Origin: JACDAE01 sp034438015
Lineage (GTDB): Bacteria > Chloroflexota > Ktedonobacteria > Ktedonobacterales > Ktedonobacteraceae
Length of the DNA stretch: 64,000 bases
Direction of reading: 5' to 3'
NCBI GenBank assembly: GCA_034438015.1
Contig: DAOTTD010000383.1
Location: 41,518 to 105,517, forward strand
Part shown: positions 1 through 8,617 of the stretch, in pieces
How positions within the stretch are numbered: the stretch's first letter is position 1
Layout of the letters: every line of letters begins with the position of its first letter
Made by a program: the position numbers and the translations under genes
The notes under the pieces: model-generated
Databases searched by the model: none
Told to the model about the DNA's origin: nothing
What the model saw: the letters and a program-made list of their open reading frames with translations, nothing else

Positions 1-1221
1 CGCGCGCAAATGCTCCTGCGACATCTCGCGAGTCTCCATGCTGTCAACCAGGACCCTGCCGCTATCCACATCGTAAAAACGCGGGATCAGGCTGACCAGG
101 GTCGATTTGCCCGCGCCGGTGCCCCCAATGATCGCTGTGACTTTGCCAGGCTGGGCGCTAAAGGAAATGTTGGAGAGGGCTGGCTCTTCCGCGCCAGGAT
201 AGCTAAACGTCACATCCTGGAACTCGACGTAGCCTCGCAGCTCAGTGGCCTCCCTCGGCTCTTCAGCATCGCTGATTTCGGGCTCCATTGCCAGCACCTC
301 GTTAATTCTGGTAGCAGAGGCCGCCGCACGTGGAATCATAATAAACATCATCGAAACCATTAGCAGCGCAAAGAGAATCTGGAAGGCATATTGCAAAAAT
401 GCGAACAGCGCGCCTACCTGCAAACTCCCGTCATTGACGCGGATACTGCCAAACCAGATAATAGCCACGCTGGAGAGGTTTATCATGAGCATCATCACTG
501 GCATCATCGATGCCATCATCTGGTTTACTTTGATGGCTATACCAGTCACGTCGCGGTTGGCTTCATCAAAACGCTGTTCCTCATACTTTACGCGATCAAA
601 GGCCCGCACCACGCGCACGCCGGTCAAGCCTTCATCCAGAATAAGGTTCAGTTTATCTAGCTTGACCTGCATGCTTGCGAATAATGGAATAGCCTTGCTC
701 AGTAGCACAAGAATAATAGCAACAAGCACCGGCATGATCGCCACCAGAATCCAGGAGAGTCCAACATCCTGGTTTAAGGCCAGAATAATGCCAACCACCA
801 GCGTGATCGGGGCGGTGATCAACATGTTCAGCATCATCACCATCACCTGCTGAACCTGCGTGGTATCGTTCGTGGTGCGGGTGATCAACGAGGCGGTGCT
901 CACCGTATCAAATTCGTGCAGCGAAAAACGTTGGACCTTGTAGAAAATCTGAGCGCGGATAATTTTACCCATACCCACCGCGACCTGGGATGAGTAGAAA
1001 ATGCCCACCAGGGCACACAACGTGCCTCCGATCGCGACCAGCGTCATAATGCCGCCAGTTCTCCAGATGTAGCCTGTATCGGCTTTCACGATGCCATTAT
1101 TCACGATATCTGCCATCAGGTTTGGCAAATACAGGTTGGCCGTGGCCTGTCCGATAGCAAGCACCAGGACAAGTACCAGCAGAAAACGATACGGTTTTAA
1201 AAACCGCAATATTTTAATCAT
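1..1221 (-). CDS. ABC transporter, fused permease/ATPase (partial, 3' end outside window)
   Basis: Exporter-type half transporter (MdlB/LmrA-like), expected to work as a dimer in the cytoplasmic membrane. Reading on the minus strand from the ATG at 1221, the product starts MIKILRFLKPYRF and has a six-helix ABC transmembrane domain over roughly residues 1-310, including the coupling-region sequence VRAFDRVKYEEQRF. The nucleotide-binding domain then starts, with Walker A GGTGAGKST near position 110. The signature and Walker B motifs lie beyond base 1. The start codon overlaps the stop of the upstream MarR gene as ATGA, so the two genes are translationally coupled and probably co-regulated, as is common for drug or lipid exporters under MarR control. 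The substrate cannot be told from sequence. Confidence 0.93.
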   Translation of the reverse strand, partial: MIKILRFLKPYRFLLVLVLVLAIGQATANLYLPNLMADIVNNGIVKADTGYIWRTGGIMTLVAIGGTLCALVGIFYSSQVAVGMGKIIRAQIFYKVQRFSLHEFDTVSTASLITRTTNDTTQVQQVMVMMLNMLITAPITLVVGIILALNQDVGLSWILVAIMPVLVAIILVLLSKAIPLFASMQVKLDKLNLILDEGLTGVRVVRAFDRVKYEEQRFDEANRDVTGIAIKVNQMMASMMPVMMLMINLSSVAIIWFGSIRVNDGSLQVGALFAFLQYAFQILFALLMVSMMFIMIPRAAASATRINEVLAMEPEISDAEEPREATELRGYVEFQDVTFSYPGAEEPALSNISFSAQPGKVTAIIGGTGAGKSTLVSLIPRFYDVDSGRVLVDSMETREMSQEHLRA

Positions 1222-1700
1222 GCTTCTTCGTCTCCATTCCAGTAAGCATTATGTACGGCTTTTTCGTTATAGTAGCGAAACACCCTGGTCAGAAGTTCGG
1301 CAAGCTGGTCGCTCTGTTCCTCGCCCAGGTACTCTATTAATCCGTGAATGGAGGCAGCAAAAGCCTCCGCTGCCTGCTGAGTGACCTTTTCGCCTTTCTC
1401 AGTAAGCGTGATGCCAACGGCGCGACGGTCTACGGGATCAATGTTGCGTTTAATGAGTCCGTTCGCCTCAAGACCTTTGATCAACTGGGTAACGGTCGGT
1501 GAGGTGACGTGTAACTGTTTGCTGATCTCTGACACCTTCATTTCAGGGGTGTCAGGGTTCATCCCCTTTTTTATACAGAATAGCACACGTATCTCACTCG
1601 GTTTGCAGCCCGCCACCGTTTGTTTATGCCACTCAGCCTTGCTGAACTGCATAAACGAGCGCAAAAGCTTTTGCGCGGTTGGATCGGCAGAAATCTCCAT
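1218..1700 (-). CDS. MarR family transcriptional regulator
   Basis: Winged-helix DNA-binding repressor of 160 residues, the usual MarR length. The wHTH is central: EISKQLHVTSPTVTQLIKGLEANG is the helix-turn-helix, and the wing carries the DRRAVGITLTEKG motif. The ATG at 1700 follows a purine-rich GGAGAGAGGG ribosome-binding site. The stop overlaps the start of the ABC transporter gene (ATGA), so this is the first gene of a two-gene operon. A 20-bp imperfect palindrome just upstream is a likely autoregulatory operator. The ligand is unknown; by analogy it would be a compound exported by the transporter. Confidence 0.94.
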   Translation of the reverse strand: MEISADPTAQKLLRSFMQFSKAEWHKQTVAGCKPSEIRVLFCIKKGMNPDTPEMKVSEISKQLHVTSPTVTQLIKGLEANGLIKRNIDPVDRRAVGITLTEKGEKVTQQAAEAFAASIHGLIEYLGEEQSDQLAELLTRVFRYYNEKAVHNAYWNGDEEA

Positions 1701-1749
1701 TGGTCCCTCTCTCCACTAAACAACAGATTGGCAATAAGGTTAGAATATA

Positions 1750-1769
1750 AATTAGTAGGCAACCTAATT
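1750..1769. promoter_or_regulatory. Probable MarR operator
   Basis: Palindrome AATTAGTAGG-CAACCTAATT, about 50 bp upstream of the marR start. The outer six bases match perfectly and the core TTGCCTA/TAGGCAA resembles the TTAG-TTGCC-TAA type site known for many MarR repressors. The position, between the divergent marR gene and rightward DNA, fits autoregulation. The assignment is inferred from symmetry and place. Confidence 0.6.
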
Positions 1770-1788
1770 ATAATTCAGAGGAGGTCGC

Positions 1789-1833
1789 ATGTCAATGGTC
1801 GAGATGCGAGATTTAAAGAAGTGCTGGTGGTGA
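1789..1833 (+). other. Short ORF with strong ribosome-binding site, status unclear
   Basis: A 14-codon reading frame (MSMVEMRDLKKCWW) starts 6-7 bases after a strong AGAGGAGG sequence, immediately right of the MarR palindrome. The peptide resembles the first residues of ABC-transporter ATPases (VEMRDLKK), so it may be the start of a gene whose body has been lost. It could equally be a leader peptide. Nothing else supports either reading. Confidence 0.25.
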
Positions 1834-1884
1834 GAGAAGATCGCCCTCAGCATATGGCCCTTTGCGTTGAGTAGACTGATGATC

Positions 1885-1914
1885 TTAGTCCTACCCCCGA
1901 TCGTGTCGTATAAT
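1885..1914 (+). promoter_or_regulatory. Candidate promoter for the hydroxyacyl-CoA dehydrogenase unit
   Basis: A perfect TATAAT at 1909-1914 with a weak TTAGTC-like -35 about 18 bases upstream. It lies about 30 bases before the GTG start of the peptidase remnant and so would serve that frame and the dehydrogenase gene coupled to it. Confidence 0.4.
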
Positions 1915-1941
1915 CATTGACATAGATCTGGGAGCATACCC

Positions 1942-2112
1942 GTGTGCGAGCTCTTCCTCAATACACTGGGAGCCTACACGGTGAACTTCGGCTTCACCCT
2001 GATGGATGAGCAGATTCACGCGCCCGATGAGTTCTTTCGCCTGAGCAGCTTCCGGCGCGGACCTGTGGCCTACGGCAAGATTCTGTATCAGTTGAAGGAG
2101 AATAGAGGATGA
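1942..2112 (+). pseudogene. C-terminal remnant of an M20-family peptidase
   Basis: The 56-residue frame reads as the extreme C-terminus of M20/ArgE/DapE-type metallopeptidases: GFTLMDEQIHAPDEFFRLSS followed by FRRGPVAYGKIL matches the family's final metal-site and helix pattern (x-IHAPNExxRLxxFxRG). All of the catalytic domain and the dimerisation domain are missing, and an in-frame stop at 1918 precedes it. The fragment still has a GTG start with a GGGAG site 7 bases upstream, and its TGA overlaps the ATG of the next gene. It may therefore still be translated and couple ribosomes into the dehydrogenase gene. Confidence 0.7.
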
Positions 2113-2984
2113 CAGCAGACGATATCAAGCTGATCTGCGTTGTTGGCGCAGGCACCATGGGCTCGCAGATCGCCCTGCAATGTGCCCTGCACGGCTACCA
2201 GGTGAACCTGACCGACGCCGACGTGGCATTTCTTAAACGCGGCATCGCTAGCGACCAGGCACTACTGAAAAGCCGCGTCAGCAAGGGACGCATCAGCCAG
2301 GAAGAGGCCGACGCGACGTTGCAGCGGCTCACGCCCGTCACGACACTGGAGGCGGCAGCAGGGCAGGCGGACTTCGTGATTGAGGCCGTCTTTGAAAATC
2401 TGCAGGTCAAGCAGGAGCTCTTCGCCCGCCTGGATAAGATCTGTCCGCAGCACACGATCCTGGCTTCGAACTCCTCTTCGATCGTGATCAGCAAGATCGC
2501 GGAGGCCATCGAGCGCAAAGACAGGGCCGTCAACATGCACTTCTTCCATCCCGCCACGTATCTAAAGCTGGTCGAGGTGGTCAAGGGTCCCGATAGCAGC
2601 GAGGAGTCCGCCCAGATCACCATGGAGCTGGCGCGTCGCATCGGCAAGGAGCCGGTGCTGCTGCGCAAGGAGATACCGGGCTTCATCGTCAACTATGCGC
2701 TCCACGCCCTTACAGAGGCAGCACTTCACCTATATACGGAGGGCATCGCCTCCTACCAGGATATCGATAAGGCGCTCAAGCTGGGCTTGAATCACCCGAT
2801 GGGGCCGTTCGAGCTGGCCGATTTCAGCGGCGTCGATATCCTGTATAACGTCATGCAGATGCGCTACAAGGAGAGTGGCGACCCGGCGGATCAGCCACCC
2901 GCTTTCCTGGAGGAGATGATCAAGGAGAATCGACTGGGCCGCAAAACCGGTCGCGGCTTCTACGAGTACAACAAGGAGAAATAG
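2109..2984 (+). CDS. hbd: 3-hydroxyacyl-CoA (3-hydroxybutyryl-CoA) dehydrogenase
   Basis: NAD(P)-dependent oxidation of 3-hydroxyacyl-CoA to 3-ketoacyl-CoA in fatty-acid or butanoate metabolism. At 291 residues it has the length of single-function HBD/PaaH enzymes. The N-terminal Rossmann domain shows GAGTMGSQIA (about residues 13-22), the NMHFFHPA segment holds the catalytic His, and the C-terminal dimerisation domain has EIPGFIVNYAL and NHPMGPFELADF. The ATG overlaps the stop of the upstream peptidase remnant (ATGA). No other beta-oxidation gene is adjacent, so the physiological chain length is open. A strong hairpin terminator follows. Confidence 0.93.
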   Translation: MTADDIKLICVVGAGTMGSQIALQCALHGYQVNLTDADVAFLKRGIASDQALLKSRVSKGRISQEEADATLQRLTPVTTLEAAAGQADFVIEAVFENLQVKQELFARLDKICPQHTILASNSSSIVISKIAEAIERKDRAVNMHFFHPATYLKLVEVVKGPDSSEESAQITMELARRIGKEPVLLRKEIPGFIVNYALHALTEAALHLYTEGIASYQDIDKALKLGLNHPMGPFELADFSGVDILYNVMQMRYKESGDPADQPPAFLEEMIKENRLGRKTGRGFYEYNKEK

Positions 2985-3065
2985 CACACAGGCGGTGACT
3001 TTTTGCGCGCTTTGGCGTCCAATCATTATGGAAAGAAGACACCTCTGAAGTTGAGTTCTAGGGAT

Positions 3066-3095
3066 GGCACTCCTACAGGGGTGCCTTCTTTTTTT
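3066..3095 (+). terminator. Rho-independent terminator after hbd
   Basis: Stem GGCACTCC / GGGGTGCC (one G-T pair) with a TACA loop, followed by TTCTTTTTTT. A textbook intrinsic terminator on the plus strand, 80 bases after the hbd stop codon. Confidence 0.9.
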
Positions 3096-3250
3096 GCATC
3101 CGCCTGCCTGCATCCACGCCTTAGCCCGTGCCTACTTACCGGCTTTGCTACCCTCTGGACGCCGGAAACGTAGATAGGATAGGAACCAGGATGCTTTTTT
3201 ATAGCACGAAGAATCCTCACCTGCATAAGCACACAATGAAAGGGAGATAG

Positions 3251-4426
3251 ATGCAGATATCACCAGATAAGCAACAGATCCTCGCGCCCTACGACTGGTA
3301 CCGTTCGATGCGCGCCACGCAGCCGGTCTTCTACGATCCGCAGTACAACGTCTGGCACGTCTTTCGCTACAACGACGTCGAGCGCGTGCTCACAGAATAC
3401 GCGACATTTTCTTCAGACCCCAGAACTATGGAATGGGAAGGTCCGCCTGGCGAGGCACCGATCCTTTCGAGTATTCTACGCATGGACCCGCCGCGCCATC
3501 GCCAGTTGCGCAGCCTGGCGACGCTGGCCTTTACGCCGCGCGTGGTGGCGCAGATGGAGCCGCGCATCCGCACCATCACCAACACCCTGCTGGAACAGGC
3601 TCCCGCGACGGGAGAGATCGATGTCATCAAGGATCTCGCCTATCCGCTGCCGGTCACGGTCATCGCCGAACTGCTCGGTGTGCCAGCCGAACTGCGCGCG
3701 GACTTCAAACGCTGGTCCGATGCCCTGGTCTCGGACAACTTCAACGAGGGGGAAGAGGTCCGCAACGCCCTCTTTGCCGAAATACAGGGCATGTATCGCT
3801 ACTTCAGCCAGGTGCTTGAGGAGCGTCGTCAGCAGCCTGGCGACGACCTGATCAGCGCTCTGCTCGCGGCTGAGATCGATGGACAGCATCTGAGCGATAC
3901 GGAACTGCTCGGTTTCTGCGCGCTCCTGCTTGTCGCGGGCAACGAGACCACCACCAACCTGATCGGCAACAGCATCCTCTGCTTCGACCAGTACCCTGAG
4001 ACGGTGGAGCTTCTGCGCAACAACCGGTCGCTCATTCCCGGAGCGGTCGAGGAGGTCCTGCGCTACCTCGCGCCCGTCAAGGCCATGTCCCGCTTCACAA
4101 AGGTCGAGACAACCATCGGCGATCAGCGTATAGGCGCGAAACAGGCGGTGATCGCCTGGATCGCGTCGGGCAATCGCGACGAGGCGCAATTCCCCGACGC
4201 GGAGCGCTTCGATGCACAGCGCGAACCCAACCGTCACCTCGGCTTCGGCCACGGCATCCACTTCTGCCTCGGCGCTCCACTGGCGCGCCTCGAAGCCAGG
4301 ATCGCGCTCGATGCCATGCTCGATCGTTTTCCAGGTCGCTGGCAGGTGCCCGCTGCGCCGTTAGAGGCCATTCAGAGTTCGATTGTCTTCGGTGTGAAGA
4401 AGCTGCCGATGATCTGGAATGCCTGA
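3251..4426 (+). CDS. Cytochrome P450
   Basis: Soluble bacterial class I P450 of 391 residues, expected to hydroxylate a small or lipid-like substrate with a separate ferredoxin/reductase; no redox partner is encoded nearby. The I-helix oxygen-activation motif AGNETT is at residues 229-234, the K-helix ExxR is in EEVLRYLAP, and the haem loop FGHGIHFCLG places the thiolate ligand at Cys339. No signal peptide or membrane anchor is present. The ATG follows GGGAG at a good distance. It resembles the CYP107-like groups common in actinomycetes and Chloroflexota, but the substrate cannot be named. Confidence 0.95.
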   Translation: MQISPDKQQILAPYDWYRSMRATQPVFYDPQYNVWHVFRYNDVERVLTEYATFSSDPRTMEWEGPPGEAPILSSILRMDPPRHRQLRSLATLAFTPRVVAQMEPRIRTITNTLLEQAPATGEIDVIKDLAYPLPVTVIAELLGVPAELRADFKRWSDALVSDNFNEGEEVRNALFAEIQGMYRYFSQVLEERRQQPGDDLISALLAAEIDGQHLSDTELLGFCALLLVAGNETTTNLIGNSILCFDQYPETVELLRNNRSLIPGAVEEVLRYLAPVKAMSRFTKVETTIGDQRIGAKQAVIAWIASGNRDEAQFPDAERFDAQREPNRHLGFGHGIHFCLGAPLARLEARIALDAMLDRFPGRWQVPAAPLEAIQSSIVFGVKKLPMIWNA

Positions 4427-4434
4427 CCTTTCAG

Positions 4435-4475
4435 AAAGGGCTGCTGACCTGCTTATGTAGAGCCAGCAGCCCTTT
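4435..4475. terminator. Bidirectional terminator between convergent P450 and gad genes
   Basis: Perfect 12-bp stem AAAGGGCTGCTG / CAGCAGCCCTTT with a 17-base loop. It begins 8 bases after the P450 stop and ends about 20 bases before the glutamate decarboxylase stop. Runs of A and T at the stem ends can serve both strands. Confidence 0.75.
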
Positions 4476-4496
4476 CACGTTCGGAATGCTGCCGTA

Positions 4497-5924
4497 TTAA
4501 TGCCCGGAGACAGGCTTCTCGCCCGCGCTGACCCCGTGGCTGAAGCCCGAATGTGCTTCCATAGGCTGATAACCCGGTTGTGACGCGAAGAAGTGGAGAT
4601 GCCGCCGCAGATCGGCAAGCAACAGATCGGCCATCTCGCGGCTGAACCCCTCCTTGACGACGATGCGCAGGACGGCGAGGTCTTCGCGGTTCCGGGGAAA
4701 GGTATAGGCAGGCACAAGCCAGCCGCGATCGCGCAACCGTTCCGAGAGATCGAAGACGTTGAAGTTCGTCTGCTCTTTCAGGACAAAGGCGAAGACCGGG
4801 AGCTCGTCGCCGCGACTGATGAGCCGGAACGGCCCCATTTCGGCAATCTGGGACGAGAGATGCAGGGCAACGTCCTGGCATCCCTTCTGAATGCGCGTAT
4901 AGCCGGCCCTGCCGAGGCGGAGGAAGTTGTAGTACTGGGCGATGACCTGGTTGCCGGGACGAGAGAAATTCAGGGTGAAGGTGGGCATCTCGCCGCCGAG
5001 GTAGTTCACGTGAAAGACGAGATCATCGGGCAACTCGTTTTTGTCGCGCCAGACGACCCAGCCGACGCCGGGATAGACAAGACCGTATTTATGGCCGGAG
5101 GCATTGATGGACTTGACGCGCGGAACACGGAAGTCCCATTCGAGGTGCGGCTGCAAAAATGGCGCGACGAAGCCTCCGCTGGCGGCATCGACGTGGATGG
5201 GAATATCGAGGCCCTTTTGCTGCTGCAACTGATCGAGGGCGTCGCCGATCTCGCTGACAGGCTCGTAGCTGCCGTCGAAGGTACTGCCCAGAATCGCCAC
5301 AACGCCGATAGTGTTTTCGTCGCAGAGCTTTACGACTTCTTCTGCGCTAAGATGATAGCGCTCCCCCTCCATCGGCACGAAGCGCGGCTCGACGTCCCAA
5401 TAGCGACAAAATTTCTCCCAGCAGACCTGCACATTGATGCCCATCACGAGATTAGGACGATCAGTGGGCTTGCCCGCTGCCTTCATGCGCTCGCGCCAGC
5501 GCCACTTCAAGGCGAGTCCACCGAGCATACAGGCCTCGCTGGAGCCGACGGAAGAGCAACCGGTTGCCGCCTCGTGCTCGGGCGAGTTCCAGAGGCGCGC
5601 GATCATATTAACGCAACGCATCTCCAACTCCGCCGTCTGGGGGTATTCGTCCTTGTCGATCATATTTTTGTCGAACGTCTCGGCCATGAGCTGGCGCGCT
5701 TCAGGCTCCATCCAGGTAGTCACGAACGTCGCCAGGTTCAACCTGGAATTGCCATCGAGCAGCAGTTCATCGTGAATAAGCTCGTAGGCGGTGCGCGGTA
5801 AGAGCTCGTGAGCGGGAAAATCGTAACGTGGGATCGGCTCGATGAGCGCGTGCCGGCTATAAACAGGCGTGATCTCCTGTTCGGCATCGCTAAGGTCTTT
5901 CATAGATACTTTATTGAACAGCAT
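4497..5924 (-). CDS. gadB: Glutamate decarboxylase
   Basis: PLP-dependent conversion of glutamate to 4-aminobutyrate with proton consumption, used in acid resistance or GABA metabolism. The 475 residues match the GadA/GadB length. The fold-type I motifs are present: GCSSVGSSEA near residue 122, HVDAASGG with the pyridine-binding Asp246, and SINASGHKYG with the Schiff-base lysine Lys279. The start is well supported by AGGAGGAAGC before the ATG. No glutamate/GABA antiporter (GadC) is adjacent, so the gene stands alone here. Confidence 0.95.
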   Translation of the reverse strand: MLFNKVSMKDLSDAEQEITPVYSRHALIEPIPRYDFPAHELLPRTAYELIHDELLLDGNSRLNLATFVTTWMEPEARQLMAETFDKNMIDKDEYPQTAELEMRCVNMIARLWNSPEHEAATGCSSVGSSEACMLGGLALKWRWRERMKAAGKPTDRPNLVMGINVQVCWEKFCRYWDVEPRFVPMEGERYHLSAEEVVKLCDENTIGVVAILGSTFDGSYEPVSEIGDALDQLQQQKGLDIPIHVDAASGGFVAPFLQPHLEWDFRVPRVKSINASGHKYGLVYPGVGWVVWRDKNELPDDLVFHVNYLGGEMPTFTLNFSRPGNQVIAQYYNFLRLGRAGYTRIQKGCQDVALHLSSQIAEMGPFRLISRGDELPVFAFVLKEQTNFNVFDLSERLRDRGWLVPAYTFPRNREDLAVLRIVVKEGFSREMADLLLADLRRHLHFFASQPGYQPMEAHSGFSHGVSAGEKPVSGH

Positions 5925-6111
5925 GCTTCCTCCTGATTGATGCGCTCAGGGGTGCGGCGACCGGCGCTGCCAGCTATTGCATCCCTGGCTGCGTGTGCGC
6001 ATTTCTCTATGCGCTAGAGTTAACACGTATGGCAGAAGGTTTGCGCCACAGCAATATACACTGTGACGCAGGATATCGAAGCATGCATCTAGAAAAGTCT
6101 TGAATCGCTCG

Positions 6112-7275
6112 CTACACAATTCTTTCTTCTACTGGCAACGAGAGGTCGGAAAGTAGCGCATTATCCTCGCCCAGAAGTGGTGGAGCTTTGTAGAGGCGCG
6201 GGGGTGTCTTCGCGAGATGCAACGGCGACCCGAGCATCTGTATAGCACCCGCCGTTGGATGCTGACACTCCCAGAGGCAGCCGAGTGCCTGCACCTGTGG
6301 GTCTTGCAGCGCCTCGCTCACTGATTTGATGGGGCCGCAGGGCACGCCAACCGCGCGCAAGTACGCGAGCCAATCGGCGGTATCGCGTTGCAAGAGACAC
6401 TCTTGTAGGATGGGTATCAATTCTTCGCAGTGAATGATGCGCTGCGTGCTCGTGACGAAGCGCTCATCCTGCGCCAGCTCGTCGCGTCCCAGCGCGTGAC
6501 ACAGACGCTCAAAGAGCGAATCGGAGCCACAGGCCAGGTTCATATAACCGTCCCGTGTCTTGAACGACTGGAACGGGACCAGGGTGGGATGGGCGCTACC
6601 ATAGCGTCTGGCCTCTTCGCCAGTGAGCAGATAGCTCGATGCGATGTTAGCAAGAAGCGTGAAGGCGGACTCCAGCAGCGAGATATGGATATACTGTCCC
6701 TCGCCAGTGCGATCGCGCTCCCGCAGCGCCGCGAGGATAGCCATACAGGCATACATACCGGCGGTAACATCGACGACCGACGAGCCCACGGGCATGGGTT
6801 CGCCATCGGCCTCCCCGTTCACCGCCATCAGGCCCGCCTCTCCCTGTATAATCAGATCATAACCAGGTTCGGTGGAGCGTGGCCCCTGTTGTCCATAACT
6901 ACTGATCGAGCAGTAGATCAGGCCAGGATTGAGCGCGTGCAGCGTCTCGTAGTCCAGTCCTTTTCTTTCGAGCGCGCCAGGGCGGCAGTTCGCGATCAGG
7001 ACCGTCGCCGTGCGCAGCAGTTCCAGCAGTTGCGCTTTCCCCTCGGGCTGCATAAAATCGATCTCGACGCTGTACTTATTGCGATTGAGCCCGAGATAGT
7101 AAGCGCTCTCGCCTCCTGCAAACGGGGGTCCGTATTGACGTGACTCGTCGCCCTTGCCGGGGCGCTCGACCTTGATCACCCTGGCACCAAGGTCGCCCAG
7201 CATCATGGCACAATACGGGCCAGCCAGTACATGTGTAAGCTCAACAACGACAACATCTGAAAGTACAGCGGACAT
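6112..7275 (-). CDS. CaiB/BaiF-type (family III) CoA transferase
   Basis: Family III CoA transferase, moving CoA between carboxylic acids through an aspartyl-CoA intermediate; the dimer forms interlocked rings. The start at 7275 (MSAVLSDVVVVELTHVLAGP) is set by AGGAGGGTGAT before the ATG; a longer frame upstream has no supporting site. Family marks are VELTHVLAGPYCAMMLGDLGA at the N-terminus, KVERPGKGDESR, the catalytic Asp140 in EPGYD, and SVVDVTAGMYA. The length of 387 residues is typical. Substrates in this family include carnitine, formate/oxalate, bile acids and succinyl donors; the context does not decide among them. Confidence 0.93.
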   Translation of the reverse strand: MSAVLSDVVVVELTHVLAGPYCAMMLGDLGARVIKVERPGKGDESRQYGPPFAGGESAYYLGLNRNKYSVEIDFMQPEGKAQLLELLRTATVLIANCRPGALERKGLDYETLHALNPGLIYCSISSYGQQGPRSTEPGYDLIIQGEAGLMAVNGEADGEPMPVGSSVVDVTAGMYACMAILAALRERDRTGEGQYIHISLLESAFTLLANIASSYLLTGEEARRYGSAHPTLVPFQSFKTRDGYMNLACGSDSLFERLCHALGRDELAQDERFVTSTQRIIHCEELIPILQECLLQRDTADWLAYLRAVGVPCGPIKSVSEALQDPQVQALGCLWECQHPTAGAIQMLGSPLHLAKTPPRLYKAPPLLGEDNALLSDLSLPVEERIV

Positions 7276-7544
7276 ATCACCCTCCTGATGGCTAAGATTA
7301 AAATAGCGCTTTCTTTTTCTATATCTACAAGGATGTCTTGCGCACCTCACATCGCCATCACGCTGTCAGGATATATCGTCACAGCTTACTCAAGGTTGAG
7401 GTAAAAAAGCTGACTCATAAAACGTCTTCCATTGTGACGCAGACGTGAGGCACTTTCTACGCTCCGTGATAGTGCTGTGAACAGTTAGATCTATGCTCTA
7501 TAGTGGAGTCAGTGCGAACAAGCATGTCGGAAGGAGCGTGAAGC
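7276..7544. other. Intergenic region with divergent promoters, no gene
   Basis: This separates the divergent CoA transferase and universal stress protein genes. It contains a short inverted repeat (TTACTCAA/TTGAGGTAA near 7384-7402) but no convincing ORF or RNA gene. Confidence 0.4.
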
Positions 7545-8534
7545 ATGTTTCAGCGTATACTGGTGCCTCTCGATGGATCAGATCGAGCGGAGCAGGCGAT
7601 AGCGGCGGCGGCAAACCTCGCCGGTGTATCTGGCGGATCAATTCTATTATTGCATGTTGTCAACCCTGATATCACACACCTGGAAGCCCCCGGCATATCT
7701 ATAGGGACCATCGATGCGGAAATCGAGCGCGCGAAGCAGTATCTCGCTATGGTCGCCACGTGCAAAATGCTCTCCGGCATAAGCGTCACTACAGAGGTAC
7801 TGGCGGGCGATCCTGCGCTGACGATCTTTCCCGCCGCGCATGCACATCAGGCAGACCTCATTATTATGTGTAGTCATGACAGCACAGGCACCAGGCGCTG
7901 GGACATGGGCAGCGTCTCGCAGAAAGTCGCCCGCTGCAGTCCACTGCCGGTCCTGATTCTCCGCGAGGGCACGGGTGTGCCCACGAACCTGCATCCGAGC
8001 GGCGTTCGTCCGGTGCGTGTTCAGGTGGCCCTGGATGGCTTGCCGTTTGCTGAGGCCGCCCTGCTGCCCGCAGCTCAACTCACCGCCGCCCTGTCGGCCC
8101 CGGCTCCGGGCGCCCTCCACCTGGTGCACGTCCTCCCACTCTCGATACAGGACGACCAGGCCATTCGCAAGAGCGCGCAGAAAGAGGCAGAGACCTATCT
8201 TCAAGCGATACAACAACGCCTGCTTACGGAGGATGCGACGGACCTCAAGCTGCAGATCACGACGGTTGTAGGTATTAATAGCGACGTTGCCGACGCACTC
8301 ATCGGCATGGCCGAAGATAGCGAAGGGATGGAGGCAGATGAGGATTTCGAGGGCTGCGACTGCATCGCTATGGCGACCCATGGACGGGGAGGCTTGCAGC
8401 GCTGGCTGATGGGAAGCGTCACCGAGCGCGTGCTGCACGCCACAAAACTTCCGCTACTGATCATACGTCCACAAAAGGTCGCGGCAAGCTACAGACAAGC
8501 AGAGGCATTGACCTCTCGAAGCGACCTCTTCTAA
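7545..8534 (+). CDS. Tandem-domain universal stress protein (UspA family)
   Basis: The 329-residue cytoplasmic protein has two UspA folds, roughly residues 1-143 and 158-315. Each starts with the beta-strand pattern of the family (MFQRILVPLDGSDRAEQA for the first; VRVQVALDGLPFAEAA for the second). The second has the ATP-binding signature G-x2-G-x9-GS in GRGGLQRWLMGS; in the first it is altered around RRWDMGSVSQ. Tandem Usp proteins act in stress survival, often by ATP-dependent signalling. The ATG follows GGAAGGAGCGTG. The gene ends in a very strong hairpin shared with the convergent glucokinase gene. Confidence 0.93.
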   Translation: MFQRILVPLDGSDRAEQAIAAAANLAGVSGGSILLLHVVNPDITHLEAPGISIGTIDAEIERAKQYLAMVATCKMLSGISVTTEVLAGDPALTIFPAAHAHQADLIIMCSHDSTGTRRWDMGSVSQKVARCSPLPVLILREGTGVPTNLHPSGVRPVRVQVALDGLPFAEAALLPAAQLTAALSAPAPGALHLVHVLPLSIQDDQAIRKSAQKEAETYLQAIQQRLLTEDATDLKLQITTVVGINSDVADALIGMAEDSEGMEADEDFEGCDCIAMATHGRGGLQRWLMGSVTERVLHATKLPLLIIRPQKVAASYRQAEALTSRSDLF

Positions 8535-8570
8535 GCATTAGTCTCGATACCAACTCACACTGTGCTTGCG

Positions 8571-8617
8571 TATATAGGATAGCCGAACGTTGAAGAGACG
8601 TTCGGCTATCCTATATA
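8571..8617. terminator. Long bidirectional terminator hairpin between usp and glk
   Basis: Perfect 20-bp inverted repeat (left arm 8571-8590, right arm 8598-8617; core AGCCGAACGT) with a 7-base loop, lying between convergent genes. The outer part is AT-rich (TATATAGGAT), as in bidirectional terminators. Confidence 0.8.

Noticed and set aside
3476..4261. 261-codon minus-strand ORF inside the P450 gene
   Set aside because: Antisense to a P450 with all conserved motifs; no ribosome site or homology.
4593..5801. 402-codon plus-strand ORF opposite glutamate decarboxylase
   Set aside because: It is wholly antisense to gadB, which has full-length family motifs and a strong ribosome site; the antisense product shows no recognisable domain.
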